From an uncultured Bacteroidia bacterium (GTDB taxonomy: Bacteria > Bacteroidota > Bacteroidia > Bacteroidales > F082), in assembly GCA_902783365.1 (NCBI GenBank), contig CACZQL010000095.1:1-62180 (forward strand): a stretch of DNA of 62,180 nt, read 5' to 3'. The notes beneath the pieces are model-generated. The model was not told where the DNA came from and made no database searches. It saw nothing but the letters and a program-made list of their open reading frames with translations. This document shows positions 9,501-18,900 of the stretch, in pieces (the stretch's first letter is position 1; the number at the start of each line of letters is the position of its first letter). The position numbers and the translations under genes are program-made.

Positions 9501-10126
9501 ATTGGAGCCTGGTGTCTTATCCCGTGTCCGTCGGCACCCACACCTTCAAGTGGTCGTACGTGAAGGACGGTAGCGTGAGCAGCGGCAGCGACTGCGCCTG
9601 GATTGACGATGTGCAGTTCCCGCCCACCAGCGTCACCCTCGCCCTCGCCCCGATCAGCAACCTCGAAGCCGTGGTGGACGCCAACACCGTCAGCCTCAGC
9701 TGGGAAGGCACCGAAAACGCCACCGAGTATTGCATCAGCCGTAACGGCGAGCCCATCGCCAACACCAGCTTGACCAGCTACACCGAGACCGTGAACGACG
9801 GCGTGTATGTCTATAGCATCATCGCCAAGGACGGCGAAGGACACAACTCCACCCCCGCCTTCATCACCGTCAACGTCGGCACCGTCAACGTCAACGAGAG
9901 CTCCGAGACCCTCAACGTATATCCTAACCCCGCCAAGAGCCTGCTGAACATCGAGGTCAACACCGACTATCAGTATGTGCTTTACAACAACATGGGCCAA
10001 GAAGTGATGAACGGCAGCGCCAACGGTCGCAAGCAACTCAACGTCAATGGCCTCGCCAAGGGCGTCTATATGCTCCGCATCACCACCGGCAGCCAAGTCA
10101 ACATCCAGAAAGTGGTCATCGACTAA
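6518..10126 (+). CDS. Lysine-gingipain (Kgp)-like C25 peptidase with T9SS signal
   Basis: A 1202-residue secreted cysteine peptidase. Order: signal peptide (1-24), C25 propeptide (about 25-234), caspase-like catalytic domain (about 235-610), Ig-like domain and CARDB-type repeats (about 620-900), a cleaved-adhesin/MAM-like domain (about 905-1040), an Fn3 domain, and a T9SS type A sorting domain (last ~75 residues, with YPNPAKSLLNIE and KGVYMLRI). The catalytic triad aligns with Kgp D388-H444-C477 as D389, H445 and C478 with identical spacing (56 and 33 residues). Lys-pocket residues T442 and D516 correspond to T443 and D517. The predicted propeptide junction is R234-D235, matching the Arg cut of pro-Kgp. 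Expected location: outer surface or medium. Next gene is 74 bases downstream. Confidence 0.93.
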   Translation: MKKATLLAAVMLLTGMLFSTQVMAQGRIDLNGAKSAQSCTTVTEDGFSATFSFGSIESVEVSTEKGVFSNIMMDYTYPAGNLGEPTLPTANKLLYIPFGATDLTVNVKSYNTEVYNLSEYGIHQLNPMQMPLRKDQKPSDIPFAYNEKAYTAKGFVERPIAEVKIQGVMRGIQIGTLTVHPVQYDAASNTVRVYNNIEVEVSYGQYDKSASYAEFARTFSPYFANMYRQMFNWRDDVYEQHPDLWQNPVHMLVIANRMFEDCIQDWVAWKTTKGFYVDVNYTDEIGANASSIRTFIQEKYNENAPTFLMIMGDRDLVPPSATGSATQCVTDLSYSSVDNDEFPDMYHSRFPAETVDQMNAMLEKALEYEQYTMPDPSYLNNVLLIAGEDSGWGVTVGRPTIWYATNYYYNEEHGFENVYEFSHGTYTNCYAPLNSGVGFANYTAHGSNTSWAGPQLTVSQVQSLTNEHKYFLAMGNCCEAADWGINGTCFGEAMVRSEKKAAFAYIGSCPSTYWLNDYYFGVGATGQANGSMPPIENTTMGFYDAAWTDDAYNTVTSMMFIGNLAGNAAGALGYELHISTLYCWQAYHTLGDGSIMPFRVMPTPNDVSHLPTLPIGMDTYEVTAAPGSYVGISKDGILYGTGMIGEEGIANIAIEPITSGGDVTICVTHPQHEPYIAVVPAAALDGAYMAYDSYEVMHEVSYGAYVPMNVTIKNVGSDNASNLTVTLSSESEYVEILNNEATVSGVAAGETFTIENVFDFNVAVNVPNREKIQFFLTCTDGEHTWESKFNMTASAPDFDVLNITNAELVPGEAASVEFRFINNGGATASNVVFEVYSSSDDLTIEENTLEIPAMGPGEAYLIPISLTVADDVEIGATYELSYLLSCGHYTLQGSYVITVGTIIDGFETGDFSMYPWAFGGSANWTVVDNEAHEGNYCAKSGSIGNSQNTELTLTTEVLADGQVSFYKKVSSENGWDKLFFYIDGQEKANWSGDDDWSLVSYPVSVGTHTFKWSYVKDGSVSSGSDCAWIDDVQFPPTSVTLALAPISNLEAVVDANTVSLSWEGTENATEYCISRNGEPIANTSLTSYTETVNDGVYVYSIIAKDGEGHNSTPAFITVNVGTVNVNESSETLNVYPNPAKSLLNIEVNTDYQYVLYNNMGQEVMNGSANGRKQLNVNGLAKGVYMLRITTGSQVNIQKVVID

Positions 10127-10137
10127 TGAAACAAGTT

Positions 10138-10159
10138 GGGGCGGAGGCCTCTCCGCCCC
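10138..10159 (+). terminator. GC-rich hairpin between the first two gingipain-like genes
   Basis: GGGGCGGAG and CTCCGCCCC form a perfect 9-bp stem with a 4-base loop, 12 bases after the stop codon. Only a weak T-run follows, so it may be a partial terminator or mRNA-stabilising hairpin that lets the next gene be read at a lower level. Confidence 0.6.
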
Positions 10160-10200
10160 ATTCTTAGACAAAACACATTCAAATAATTCAAAACAACTCA

Positions 10201-13200
10201 ATGAAAAAAACACTCGCATTCTTGCTGGCCATCCTCTTTGTAGGAAGCGCTTTCGCGCAAAAGGCCCCCACCACCAAGCTGATCTCCAGCTCGGAGGAGC
10301 AAATCGTCGTGAACGTCCAGATGAACGGTTTCACCGCCAACCGTGTGATGACGCCCCAAGGTGAGCAAGTCATCATCTCGGCCCCCGGCATGGTGACCTC
10401 CCTTGAGGCCGGTGCCCCCGACCTCCCGATGTTCGCCATCCCCGCCATCATTGGCGACCGCGCCGAGATGACCGTCAACGTCATCGACGCCCAATACACC
10501 GAGTTTACCGACATGGACATCGCCCCCTCGAAAGGCAACTTCAGCCGTCAGATCAACCCTGACGACGTGCCTTACACCTATGGCGCCATGTATGATCAGG
10601 ATGCCTTCTATCCGGCCACCCAGGCTTATCTAGAGGCTCCTTACATCCTGCGTGACTTCCGTGGCCAGAACATCATGGTCAGACCTTTCGCCTACAACGC
10701 ACAGACCCGCACTTTGCGTGTTTATGACAACCTCACCATCGAAATGAAAAAGGTGAGCGACAACGGCGAGAACCAGAAGCTCAGCCGTAAGTCGAGCACC
10801 ATCAAAGTCGATCCCGAGATGAAGCAGGCCTACAGCCGCCGTTTCATCAACTTCGGCGCCGGCACCGCCAAATACACCTTCATCGAGGACCGCGGCCTCA
10901 TGCTCGTGATTTGCCCCGACCAATACATGGACGCCATGCAACCCTTTGTGGACTGGAAGAACCAGTCGGGCCGTCCTACCACCATGGTCAGCCTTAGCGA
11001 AGTGGGTGGCAACAACGACACCCAAATCAAGGCTTACATCCAGAACCTTTATCAGAACGAGAACCTGGAGTTCATCCTGCTCGTTGGCGACTATGCCGAC
11101 ATCACTCCCCACAGCATGGGCAACGGTCGTTCCGACAACTGGTTTGGTATGCTTGAAGGCAACAACAACGACTATTACATCGAGGCTTTCACCGGACGTT
11201 TCTCGGTGCAGAGCGTTGCCGATGTGGAGACCCATGTCAACAAGGTGATCCACTATGAGCGCGACATGAACGAAAACGACACCTGGGCCAACCAAGGTAT
11301 CGGCATCGGCGCCAACGAAGGCGCCGGCAGCGGCCACATGGGTGGTGAAGCCGACTATGTTCACGTGAACTACATCCGCGACACCCTCCTCCACTACACC
11401 TACACCGCGGTCAGCCAGCAGTACTCGGGCGTGGGCGGCGGCACCAGCGCCAGCGCCATCAGCAACGACGTGAACAACGGCGCCACCATCATCAATTACT
11501 GCAACCACGGCTCGCAGACCAGCTGGGCAGTGGCCAACTACAGCAACAGCAACGTCAATGCCCTGGTGAACGACTACAAGTTCCCGTTCATCTGGTCAGT
11601 GGCCTGCAACAACGGCGAATTCAACGGCACTTGCTTCGGCGAGGCCTGGCTGAGAGCCACCAACAACAACACCGGCGCTCCCACCGGAGCCATCGGCGGC
11701 ATGTTCTCCTGGATCTCACAGCCCTGGACGCCTCCTATGACCGGTCAGGACGAGATGGTGGACATCCTCACCGAATGGATCGGTGCCGACCAGTACAACC
11801 ACACCCTTGCCGGCGCCTCCCTGAACGGTAACATGAAGATTTTGGACGTTCACCCGAGCGACGGTGGCAACACCCATAACACCTGGATCCTCTTCGGCGA
11901 CCCGAGCCTCATGGTCCGCACCGACGTGCCTGCCAACATGAACGTCAGCACCAACCCCTCTATCCTGATGATCGGCATGACCACTTTGGAAGTCAACGCC
12001 ATGAACACTCCTTTCGGCATCGCCACCCTCTCCAACGAGGAGGGCGTGATTGCCTCCGCTTACATTGTGGACGGCGTCGCCAACCTGGAGTTCCCAGCCC
12101 TTTCAGCTGTTGAGACCCTGAAGCTTACCGTGATGGGTTACAACAAGACCACCGAGATCCTGGAATACGAAGTGCTGCCCGCCGAGGGTGCCTTCCTCTC
12201 CGTGATCGGCTTCACGCCCAACTATGCCCCGGTGAACCAACCCATCGACCTGAGCATGTCCTTCAAGAACGTGGGTGTCGATCCTACCGAGGGCAACACC
12301 ACCGTGACGCTGAGCTGCGCCGACGACCGTCTGGAGCTCACCAACGCCACCGCTGAGTTCGGCATCGTGGGTGCCAACGAGGAAGTCAACCTCGAGAACG
12401 CCTTCAGCTTCATCATCGCCGAAGGTGTCGCCGACGGCACCAAGTTCCAACTCGACGTCAACATGACCTGCGGCAGAGAGGAATGGACCGGCAAGGCCAT
12501 CATCACCGCCGCCCAGGCCATCATCAACTACGCCGGCACCTCTTGGGCTGGCAGCTACGTCCCCGGTGAGGAAGTGACCTTGGTCGCCAACTTCACCAAC
12601 AACGGCCACTACATGGCCACCAACGGCATCGCCCGTATCGAGTGCGAAAACGAGTATGTCACCCTTCTCAACGAGAGTGTGGAGATGGGTACCCTCGACC
12701 CGGAAGGCACCGGCACCGCAGTGTTCCACCTCAACATCAGTGAGAACTGCCCAGAGACCGAGCAGATTCTTGTGAAGGTCATCATGGAAGCTGACGGCGA
12801 GCTCTACACGGAAGGCACCATCACCTTGAAGAACGCCTGCAACGTGCTGTTCATCCTCTCTGACTCCTACGGTGACGGCTGGAACGGCAACAAGCTGGTT
12901 GTCTCGTTCGACGACGGCACTCCTTCCCAGGAGTTGACCATCAGCACTGGCGCCAGCGCCACCTACACCCTCGAGATCGGCAACGGCGTGCACGTCACCC
13001 TGAGCTGGGTCTCCGGCCAGTGGGCCAGCGAGTGCTCCTTCGTGGTGAAATACGAGGACGGTGAAACCATCTACAGCACCTCCAATCCTTCAGGCGGTGT
13101 CCTGTATCAGTTCGACTGCAACTGCGCCGGCTCGGCGATTGTGGGCAACTTCACCGCTGTCGAGAACATCGAATACACCATGGACGGCTACACCCTCACC

Positions 13201-13632
13201 CTCGTTTGGGATGCCCTGCCCGACGCCATCGGCTATGTGATCTATCGCAATGGCCTTGAAGTGGCGCACACCGACACCAACGAGTACAGCGAGGAAATCC
13301 CGATGGAGATGGACTACACCTACTGCATCGTGGCTGAATATGCCGAAGGCATGTCGGCTCCCGAGTGCGTTGTCCTGACCGACCTGCTGGGTGTCAACGA
13401 GATGAGCAACGTGTTCACCGTCTATCCCAACCCGGTCAACAGCAAACTGTACATCGAAAACGGCAACGCCGAGTTCAGCTATGTCATGTACAACGGCATG
13501 GGCCAGATGGTGGTCAACGGCACCGCCCAAGGCTCCAAGGAGATCAACGTCAGCAGCATGATGCCTGGCGTCTATTTCCTGCACCTCACCAACGGTACCC
13601 AAACCACGGTTCAAAAGGTGGTCGTGAAATAA
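10201..13632 (+). CDS. Arginine-gingipain (Rgp)-like C25 peptidase with T9SS signal, copy 1
   Basis: A 1143-residue secreted peptidase. Signal peptide 1-20; C25 propeptide about 21-224 with the conserved APSKGNF...VPYTYG...LRDFRGQN signature; catalytic domain about 225-590; Ig-like domain, two CARDB-like repeats, a beta domain with GDGWNGNKL, Fn3 domain; T9SS type A sorting domain at the end. H436 and C469 correspond to RgpB H211 and C244 (33 residues apart). D385 aligns with the S1 aspartate D163, and W509 (C+40) with the S1 cap W284, supporting Arg specificity. The propeptide junction aligned with RgpB R229 is K224-Y225, so a Lys-specific enzyme may be needed for activation. It follows the Lys-type gene by 74 bases and is probably in the same operon. 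Confidence 0.93.
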   Translation: MKKTLAFLLAILFVGSAFAQKAPTTKLISSSEEQIVVNVQMNGFTANRVMTPQGEQVIISAPGMVTSLEAGAPDLPMFAIPAIIGDRAEMTVNVIDAQYTEFTDMDIAPSKGNFSRQINPDDVPYTYGAMYDQDAFYPATQAYLEAPYILRDFRGQNIMVRPFAYNAQTRTLRVYDNLTIEMKKVSDNGENQKLSRKSSTIKVDPEMKQAYSRRFINFGAGTAKYTFIEDRGLMLVICPDQYMDAMQPFVDWKNQSGRPTTMVSLSEVGGNNDTQIKAYIQNLYQNENLEFILLVGDYADITPHSMGNGRSDNWFGMLEGNNNDYYIEAFTGRFSVQSVADVETHVNKVIHYERDMNENDTWANQGIGIGANEGAGSGHMGGEADYVHVNYIRDTLLHYTYTAVSQQYSGVGGGTSASAISNDVNNGATIINYCNHGSQTSWAVANYSNSNVNALVNDYKFPFIWSVACNNGEFNGTCFGEAWLRATNNNTGAPTGAIGGMFSWISQPWTPPMTGQDEMVDILTEWIGADQYNHTLAGASLNGNMKILDVHPSDGGNTHNTWILFGDPSLMVRTDVPANMNVSTNPSILMIGMTTLEVNAMNTPFGIATLSNEEGVIASAYIVDGVANLEFPALSAVETLKLTVMGYNKTTEILEYEVLPAEGAFLSVIGFTPNYAPVNQPIDLSMSFKNVGVDPTEGNTTVTLSCADDRLELTNATAEFGIVGANEEVNLENAFSFIIAEGVADGTKFQLDVNMTCGREEWTGKAIITAAQAIINYAGTSWAGSYVPGEEVTLVANFTNNGHYMATNGIARIECENEYVTLLNESVEMGTLDPEGTGTAVFHLNISENCPETEQILVKVIMEADGELYTEGTITLKNACNVLFILSDSYGDGWNGNKLVVSFDDGTPSQELTISTGASATYTLEIGNGVHVTLSWVSGQWASECSFVVKYEDGETIYSTSNPSGGVLYQFDCNCAGSAIVGNFTAVENIEYTMDGYTLTLVWDALPDAIGYVIYRNGLEVAHTDTNEYSEEIPMEMDYTYCIVAEYAEGMSAPECVVLTDLLGVNEMSNVFTVYPNPVNSKLYIENGNAEFSYVMYNGMGQMVVNGTAQGSKEINVSSMMPGVYFLHLTNGTQTTVQKVVVK

Positions 13633-13650
13633 GCTGACACAAGCTGTATG

Positions 13651-13690
13651 AAAAAAAACAGGGCTGCCATGAGGCAGCCCTGTTTTTTTT
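13651..13690. terminator. Bidirectional rho-independent terminator
   Basis: An A8 run, a perfect 10-bp stem CAGGGCTGCC/GGCAGCCCTG with an ATGA loop, and a T8 run. It sits 18 bases after the Rgp-like stop and 4 bases before the end of the convergent small gene, and serves both strands. Confidence 0.93.
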
Positions 13691-13694
13691 ACGG

Positions 13695-14072
13695 TCATTT
13701 TCTTTTGAGGCGTCGCCATCGTCCCACCACCATCTCCCTGCTGCTCGCATGGATGGGGGTGATGGTCAGCAGGCCAGTCTCCCGGTCAAAACGCGCGCGT
13801 CCTTTGAAGTTGTCGGCACTGCAATACCATTCCCGTCCGTGTGGATAGAGAAGCATCGGACCCTTGAACAAATCGTTGCGGAACAATGAGGTATCGCAGA
13901 TGATGATGCGAATGGTATCGCTCCTTGTCCTTTGCAGGATGAGGATGGATTGCTCCACACCGCGCGTGTCGGCAGGCGCATACACCCCTTCCAGCCCCGA
14001 CACGGGAGTTTGGGTAAAAGCCGTCATGGCCCAGACCAAAGCGGTCCATAATAGAATCGGTTTTTTATTCAT
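13695..14072 (-). CDS. Small secreted protein of unknown function
   Basis: A 125-residue protein not recognised as any family. It has a signal peptide (MNKKPILLWTALVWAMTAFT, cleavage near residue 21). The mature part of about 104 residues is predicted mostly beta, with G-V-Y near 30, an LFRNDLFKG segment near 64-72 and a very basic end (GRWRRLKRK). Its start overlaps the end of the upstream regulator gene by eight bases, so the two are translationally coupled. Placed between gingipain-like genes and tied to a regulator, it could be a ligand, inhibitor or envelope partner of that system; this is inference from position only. Confidence 0.7.
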   Translation of the reverse strand: MNKKPILLWTALVWAMTAFTQTPVSGLEGVYAPADTRGVEQSILILQRTRSDTIRIIICDTSLFRNDLFKGPMLLYPHGREWYCSADNFKGRARFDRETGLLTITPIHASSREMVVGRWRRLKRK

Positions 14073-15546
14073 GTTTTTTTTCGTTAATGATTTCTTCCAA
14101 AGTCCTTGAATCGTTCATTTTCACATATTTCATCCTATAAAGCCGTTTCTTCAGCGACTGTATCTGGATGTTGAGGAGATAGGCAATGGTATCCTCACTG
14201 AAGCCATGTTTCAAAAGGCAAAGTGTGCGTAAATCCCATTTCGACAACTCGGAATGCCGCGCGCTAATTCGGTCGATGAAGCCCTCGAAGATAGCGTTGC
14301 TAGCCACCACGAAGTCGTCCCAGTCGCTCTCGCTTAGCACACCTTTATAATTATACTCCTTATTCTCGATGTTTTTGGCCACTTGATACACGTTGCTGAA
14401 CTCCAGCAGGCGGTTGCAGAGCATTTTCTCGCGCTGGCTGTTTTCCTTCAAGGCGGTACGCTGGGCCTCGCTCTCGTCCAGAATGGCCTGAAGCCGCTCC
14501 ATCAGCTCGTTGATACGGCTCTCATTGCGAAGCAACCGGTTTTTCGTCTCCTCCAACTCCAGGCGGTCCTTCAGCATCTTGCGGTTGGAGAGCCATAACA
14601 GCAGGAGGGCCACGGCGATAGCGAGCAGCGAGAGGGCGAAAACCAGATAGAGCCTCCTTCTCGCCGAATGGCGCAAGGACTGCGACTGCATCCGCAACTC
14701 GTAATCGTTTTTGACCCTTTGCACGCTATTGTTTTTCTCCTGGGTGAAGTTCTCGGAGAGTTGGCTGATAAAAGCGTCCGCATAATACAAGGTGGAATCC
14801 GCCGATTGTCTCCGTTTGGACAATTCGTACAGGATCTGATAACAAGTGACACGGTTCTCCCCCTTCTCGTTTTCGAGGCCCTTCAAGGCATATTCCCAGG
14901 CTTGGTCGTCCTCGTTGGAAACAAAATAGAGGTAAGCCAGCATGACATCGTTGGCCGAAGCGTAAAAGTCCTTGTTCGCGCCATCGGTGCGGTTCCACAG
15001 TTCCTCGGCCAGTTTGATGTAACGGATGGCGTTCGGGTAATCCCCGATCTTCCGGTAATACTGGCTGCCAAGTTCCCCCAAGATGGAGATCTTGTCGTTG
15101 TCGGCATGGACCCATTCCGCCATGATCAGCGACTTATCGTAGTAGTATTTACAGCTGTCGTAACGTTTCAGGGCGGAAAACTCCCGGGCCATGTTCCAAA
15201 GGGAATGGAGCATACGAACCGAGTCGTCGATGGAGGAAAAGGCGGCCAGCGACATCCGGTCCATCTCCAAAGCCTCCTCATACATCGCCTGCGAGCGATA
15301 CACCACGCCGAGACGGTATTGCGAAAGGCCCAGCAAGCGCACACTTGCCGAATCCTCCTGTCCTTCCATCATCGACATCACGTCCAGATACAGCGCTGTC
15401 GCCTCCCGGTACGACTTGTCGTCTTCCTTCTGGCGGGCTTCCTGGTATTCACGGTCGGCCTGTTGATACACCCTTTCCTGAGAAGATCGGGCGCAGGCGG
15501 AAACCATCAGGGCGATGAACATCCATGCAAAGGTCTTTTCACTCAT
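14065..15546 (-). CDS. TPR sensor / transmembrane / HTH regulator
   Basis: A 493-residue protein. The N-terminus is a signal with a lipobox-like LMVSAC (cysteine at residue 18), followed by about five TPR-like helical hairpins (about 25-285), one transmembrane helix (about 300-322), a coiled coil (about 325-385, rich in E, R, L) and a C-terminal helix-turn-helix (about 430-480, with SEDTIAYLLNIQIQSLKKRLYRMK). This layout matches Bacteroidetes one-component regulators that sense in the periplasm and bind DNA in the cytoplasm. It points away from the third gingipain-like gene across a 354-base gap, making that promoter a natural target. The lipobox could be chance, since a lipid-anchored N-terminus plus a transmembrane helix is unusual. 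Confidence 0.75.
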   Translation of the reverse strand: MSEKTFAWMFIALMVSACARSSQERVYQQADREYQEARQKEDDKSYREATALYLDVMSMMEGQEDSASVRLLGLSQYRLGVVYRSQAMYEEALEMDRMSLAAFSSIDDSVRMLHSLWNMAREFSALKRYDSCKYYYDKSLIMAEWVHADNDKISILGELGSQYYRKIGDYPNAIRYIKLAEELWNRTDGANKDFYASANDVMLAYLYFVSNEDDQAWEYALKGLENEKGENRVTCYQILYELSKRRQSADSTLYYADAFISQLSENFTQEKNNSVQRVKNDYELRMQSQSLRHSARRRLYLVFALSLLAIAVALLLLWLSNRKMLKDRLELEETKNRLLRNESRINELMERLQAILDESEAQRTALKENSQREKMLCNRLLEFSNVYQVAKNIENKEYNYKGVLSESDWDDFVVASNAIFEGFIDRISARHSELSKWDLRTLCLLKHGFSEDTIAYLLNIQIQSLKKRLYRMKYVKMNDSRTLEEIINEKKHE

Positions 15547-15900
15547 AAGCGTTGCTTAAACGGAGTAAAGGTACGATAAAAAAACCACATACCCACAAAA
15601 AAGCGGGGCAGTATCCGAAATGTCCTTTGTTTAACATACTAAAATTATGATAATCAATATTTTAAAAAAAACAAGAACCAGCATTTGTCCAAGCCAGTCC
15701 ACCACCTGTCCAGACAGAAGCTTCAAGGACAAAAAACAATGTTTTGATAATTTATTTTATTGATTATCAGTTATTTAACATAAACACACCAAGACAAATG
15801 CTATCGGGCAAGGAAAAGCCGTATCAAGAAATGAAAAAGCCGTTAATTTTGCATCGGAATTTTTGTAATTTTGCACCAACACATTAAATCAGTACAAACC
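15547..15900. promoter_or_regulatory. Divergent intergenic region with inverted repeat
   Basis: The only gap above 300 bases. It is AT-rich and has no plausible gene. It contains GATAATCAAT at 15649-15658 and its exact inverse ATTGATTATC at 15759-15768, about 100 bases apart, candidates for operator half-sites. A TACCTTTA on the minus strand near 15568-15575 is a one-mismatch -7 box for the regulator gene. Confidence 0.5.
15844..15873 (+). promoter_or_regulatory. Two tandem -7 boxes for the second Rgp-like gene
   Basis: TAATTTTG occurs at 15844-15851 and again at 15866-15873, 22 bases apart, in front of the ATG at 15901. The downstream copy gives a leader of about 20 bases; the upstream copy could be a second start site. 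Confidence 0.6.
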
Positions 15901-18900
15901 ATGAAAAAACTGACACTTTTACTACTTATGCTTTTGCCGTTCATCACCTTTGCGCAGCAATGGACGGGCATCAGCAGCGACGAACCTTCAACGCTAACGA
16001 CCTCTTTGGTCTCCTCTTCGGAGAGCATGGTGAGAGTACATCTACAGGTACCTGGATTTTACACTTTGGAAGTGAACACGCCGCGCGGGAACGCCCAGAT
16101 CATCAGCGTGCCCAAGGCGGTCAGCACCTCGGAGGCGGGTGAGCCCTGCCTTCCCATGATTGCCATTCCGGCGATTGTTGGCGACCAGCAACACTATTCC
16201 ATTAAGGTGGTGGATGCCAACTACCTGGACTATGGCATGGAGGTGGCTCCTTCCAAAGGCGACTTCAGCCGCCAGATCGACCCTGCCGACGTGCCTTACA
16301 CCTACGGTCCGGCCTACTCCACCGACGCTTTCTTCCCCGCGGAGCAAGTGGGGCTCTACGAGCCTTACATCCTGCGCGACTTCAGGGGGCAGAATATGGT
16401 GATCCATCCCTTTGCCTACAACCCTGTCACCAAGACCTTGCGCGTGTATTATGACATGACCATCGAGATGTACAGCGACGGTCAGCCGGGCGAAAACACC
16501 CTGAACCGCAAGTCGAACGCCATGAAGATGGATCCCGAGATCAAGGCCTTGTATGAAAACCATTTCATCAATTACACCGCCGCCACCGCCAAATACACCC
16601 CGGTGGATGAGACGGGTGAGTTGCTCATCATCTGCCACGACGCGTTCATGAGCGCCATGGAGCCCTTCGTGAACTGGAAACGCCAGATCGGTCGTCCCAC
16701 CACCATGGTGGGCACTTCCACCGCCGGCGCCACCAGCGAGGCCATCAAGGCTTACGTGCAGGCGCAATACAATGCCAACAACAACATCTCGCACATCCTG
16801 CTCGTGGGCGACAACGCCCAGATTCAAGGCTACTACGCCTACAACGGCGGCTACAGCGGACGTTCCGACAACTGGTTTGGCCAGGTGGCAGGCAACGACT
16901 TCTACAACGACGTGATTGTAGGCCGTTTCTCCGCCGAGAGCCTTGACCATGTGACCACCCAAGTCAACAAGGTGATCCATTACGAGAGAGACATCAACGC
17001 CACGGACACCTGGCTTTCCACAGGTACCGGCGTGGCCACCGTCGCTGGCAGTGGCGGTCACTTTGGCGAGGACGACTGGGAGCACATCGACAACATCCGC
17101 AACGACCTGCTGGCCTACAACTACACGGAAGTTTACAGGGACTACCCGAGCGGTGGCGGCGCCAGCTCCAACTCGGCCACGCTCTCAAGCCACATCAACG
17201 CGGGCGTCAGCATCATCAACTACTGCAACCACGGCTCGGAGACCAGCTGGGGTGTATTCGGTTACAGCAACTCGAATGTCAACGCCTTGACCAATGTGAA
17301 CAAGCTGCCTTTCATCTGGTCGGTCGCCTGCCTGAACGGAAAATACGACCACTATCAGCCCTGCTTCGCAGAAACTTGGCTGCGCGCCACCAATGGCAAC
17401 GACGTGCAGCAGCCCACTGGCGCCATCGGCGGCATGTTCTCCTACATCTCGCAGCCTTGGGTACCCCCCATGTACGGCCAGGACGAGATGGTTGACGTGT
17501 TGATTGAAAGCCACAGCAACAACATCAAGCGTACTTTGGGCGGCATCTCCTTTGACGGCAACATGAAGATCATCGACCAATACGGCACGAACAACGCTTC
17601 CGGCATGGGCACCTACATGTGCTGGATTCTCTTTGGCGACCCCACCCTGACCGTGCGCACCGCTATCCCGACCAACATGAACGTCACCCACGCTCCCACG
17701 CTTGGCACCAACAACACCACCTTTACGGTGAACGCCCCTAACGGCAACGGCGCCGTGGCCACACTGAGCCGCGACAACCAGATCATGGGCTCGGCCACCA
17801 TCACCAACGGCAGCTGCAACATCAGCTTCGCCGCCCCGGGAACCCCCGGACAGGCAACCTTGACGGTATTCGGCTACAACAAGATTACCTACGTGGCCAC
17901 CATCAACATCACTTCGGGTGGCACCAACCCCATCACCCTCAACGTGATGGCCAATCCCCAGGTGATCGCCCAAGGCCAAAGCACCCAACTCAACGCTAAT
18001 GCCACCGGCGGCAACGGCAGCTTCACCTACAGCTGGAGCCCCGCCACCTCGTTGAGCAACCCCAGCATCGCCAACCCGATCGCCAACCCGACCACGACCA
18101 CCAACTACACCTGCACCGTCAGCAGTAACGGCCAAAGCCAGACCAGCGGCTGCAAGGTGACGGTGGTGTGCCCGCCCACCAACCTGACGGCCAACGTCAA
18201 CGGACAGAGCGTGCAACTCCAGTGGACGGCTCCCACCGATGCCGAGAGCTACAATGTGTATCGCAATGGCAGCTTGCTCACGCAAGGTGTCAACGGCACC
18301 ACCTATACCGACAGAAACGTTCCCAACGGCACTTATACTTATTATCTGGTCACCAACTATGCGGGAGTCACCTCCCCCAACTCCAGCTCAGTCAGCGCCA
18401 CGGTGAACGCCACCATCAGTGTCAATGCCACCGCCAGTCCCGCGTTGATCGCCCAGGGCGGCAGCTCCACGCTGAACGCCATGGTGACCGGAGGTACCGG
18501 CGTCGCCACCTACAGCTGGACCCCGGCTGGGTCGTTGGACAACCCCAACAGCATGACGCCCGTAGCCACGCCCACCGAGACCACGACCTACACGGTGACC
18601 GTGACCCGTGGCGGATTGACCGCCACCGCCCAAGTGACTGTGCAAGTGGTGACCCCGCCCACGGAGATTCAAGTCACCCAAAGAATCGATGTCCAGGATC
18701 AAGTGCTCATCGTGTGGACGGCGCCTGCCTTGGCCAGCACCTACAACGTGTATGACAACGGCACCATGATTCAGTCGGGCATCACCCTGACCCAAACCGA
18801 GGTGAGCTCTTTGGACAACGGCACGCACTGTTTCACGGTTTCCGCCGTATATCAAAACGTGGAGTCGCCCGAGTCGGAAGAAGCCTGCGTCGAGATTTTC

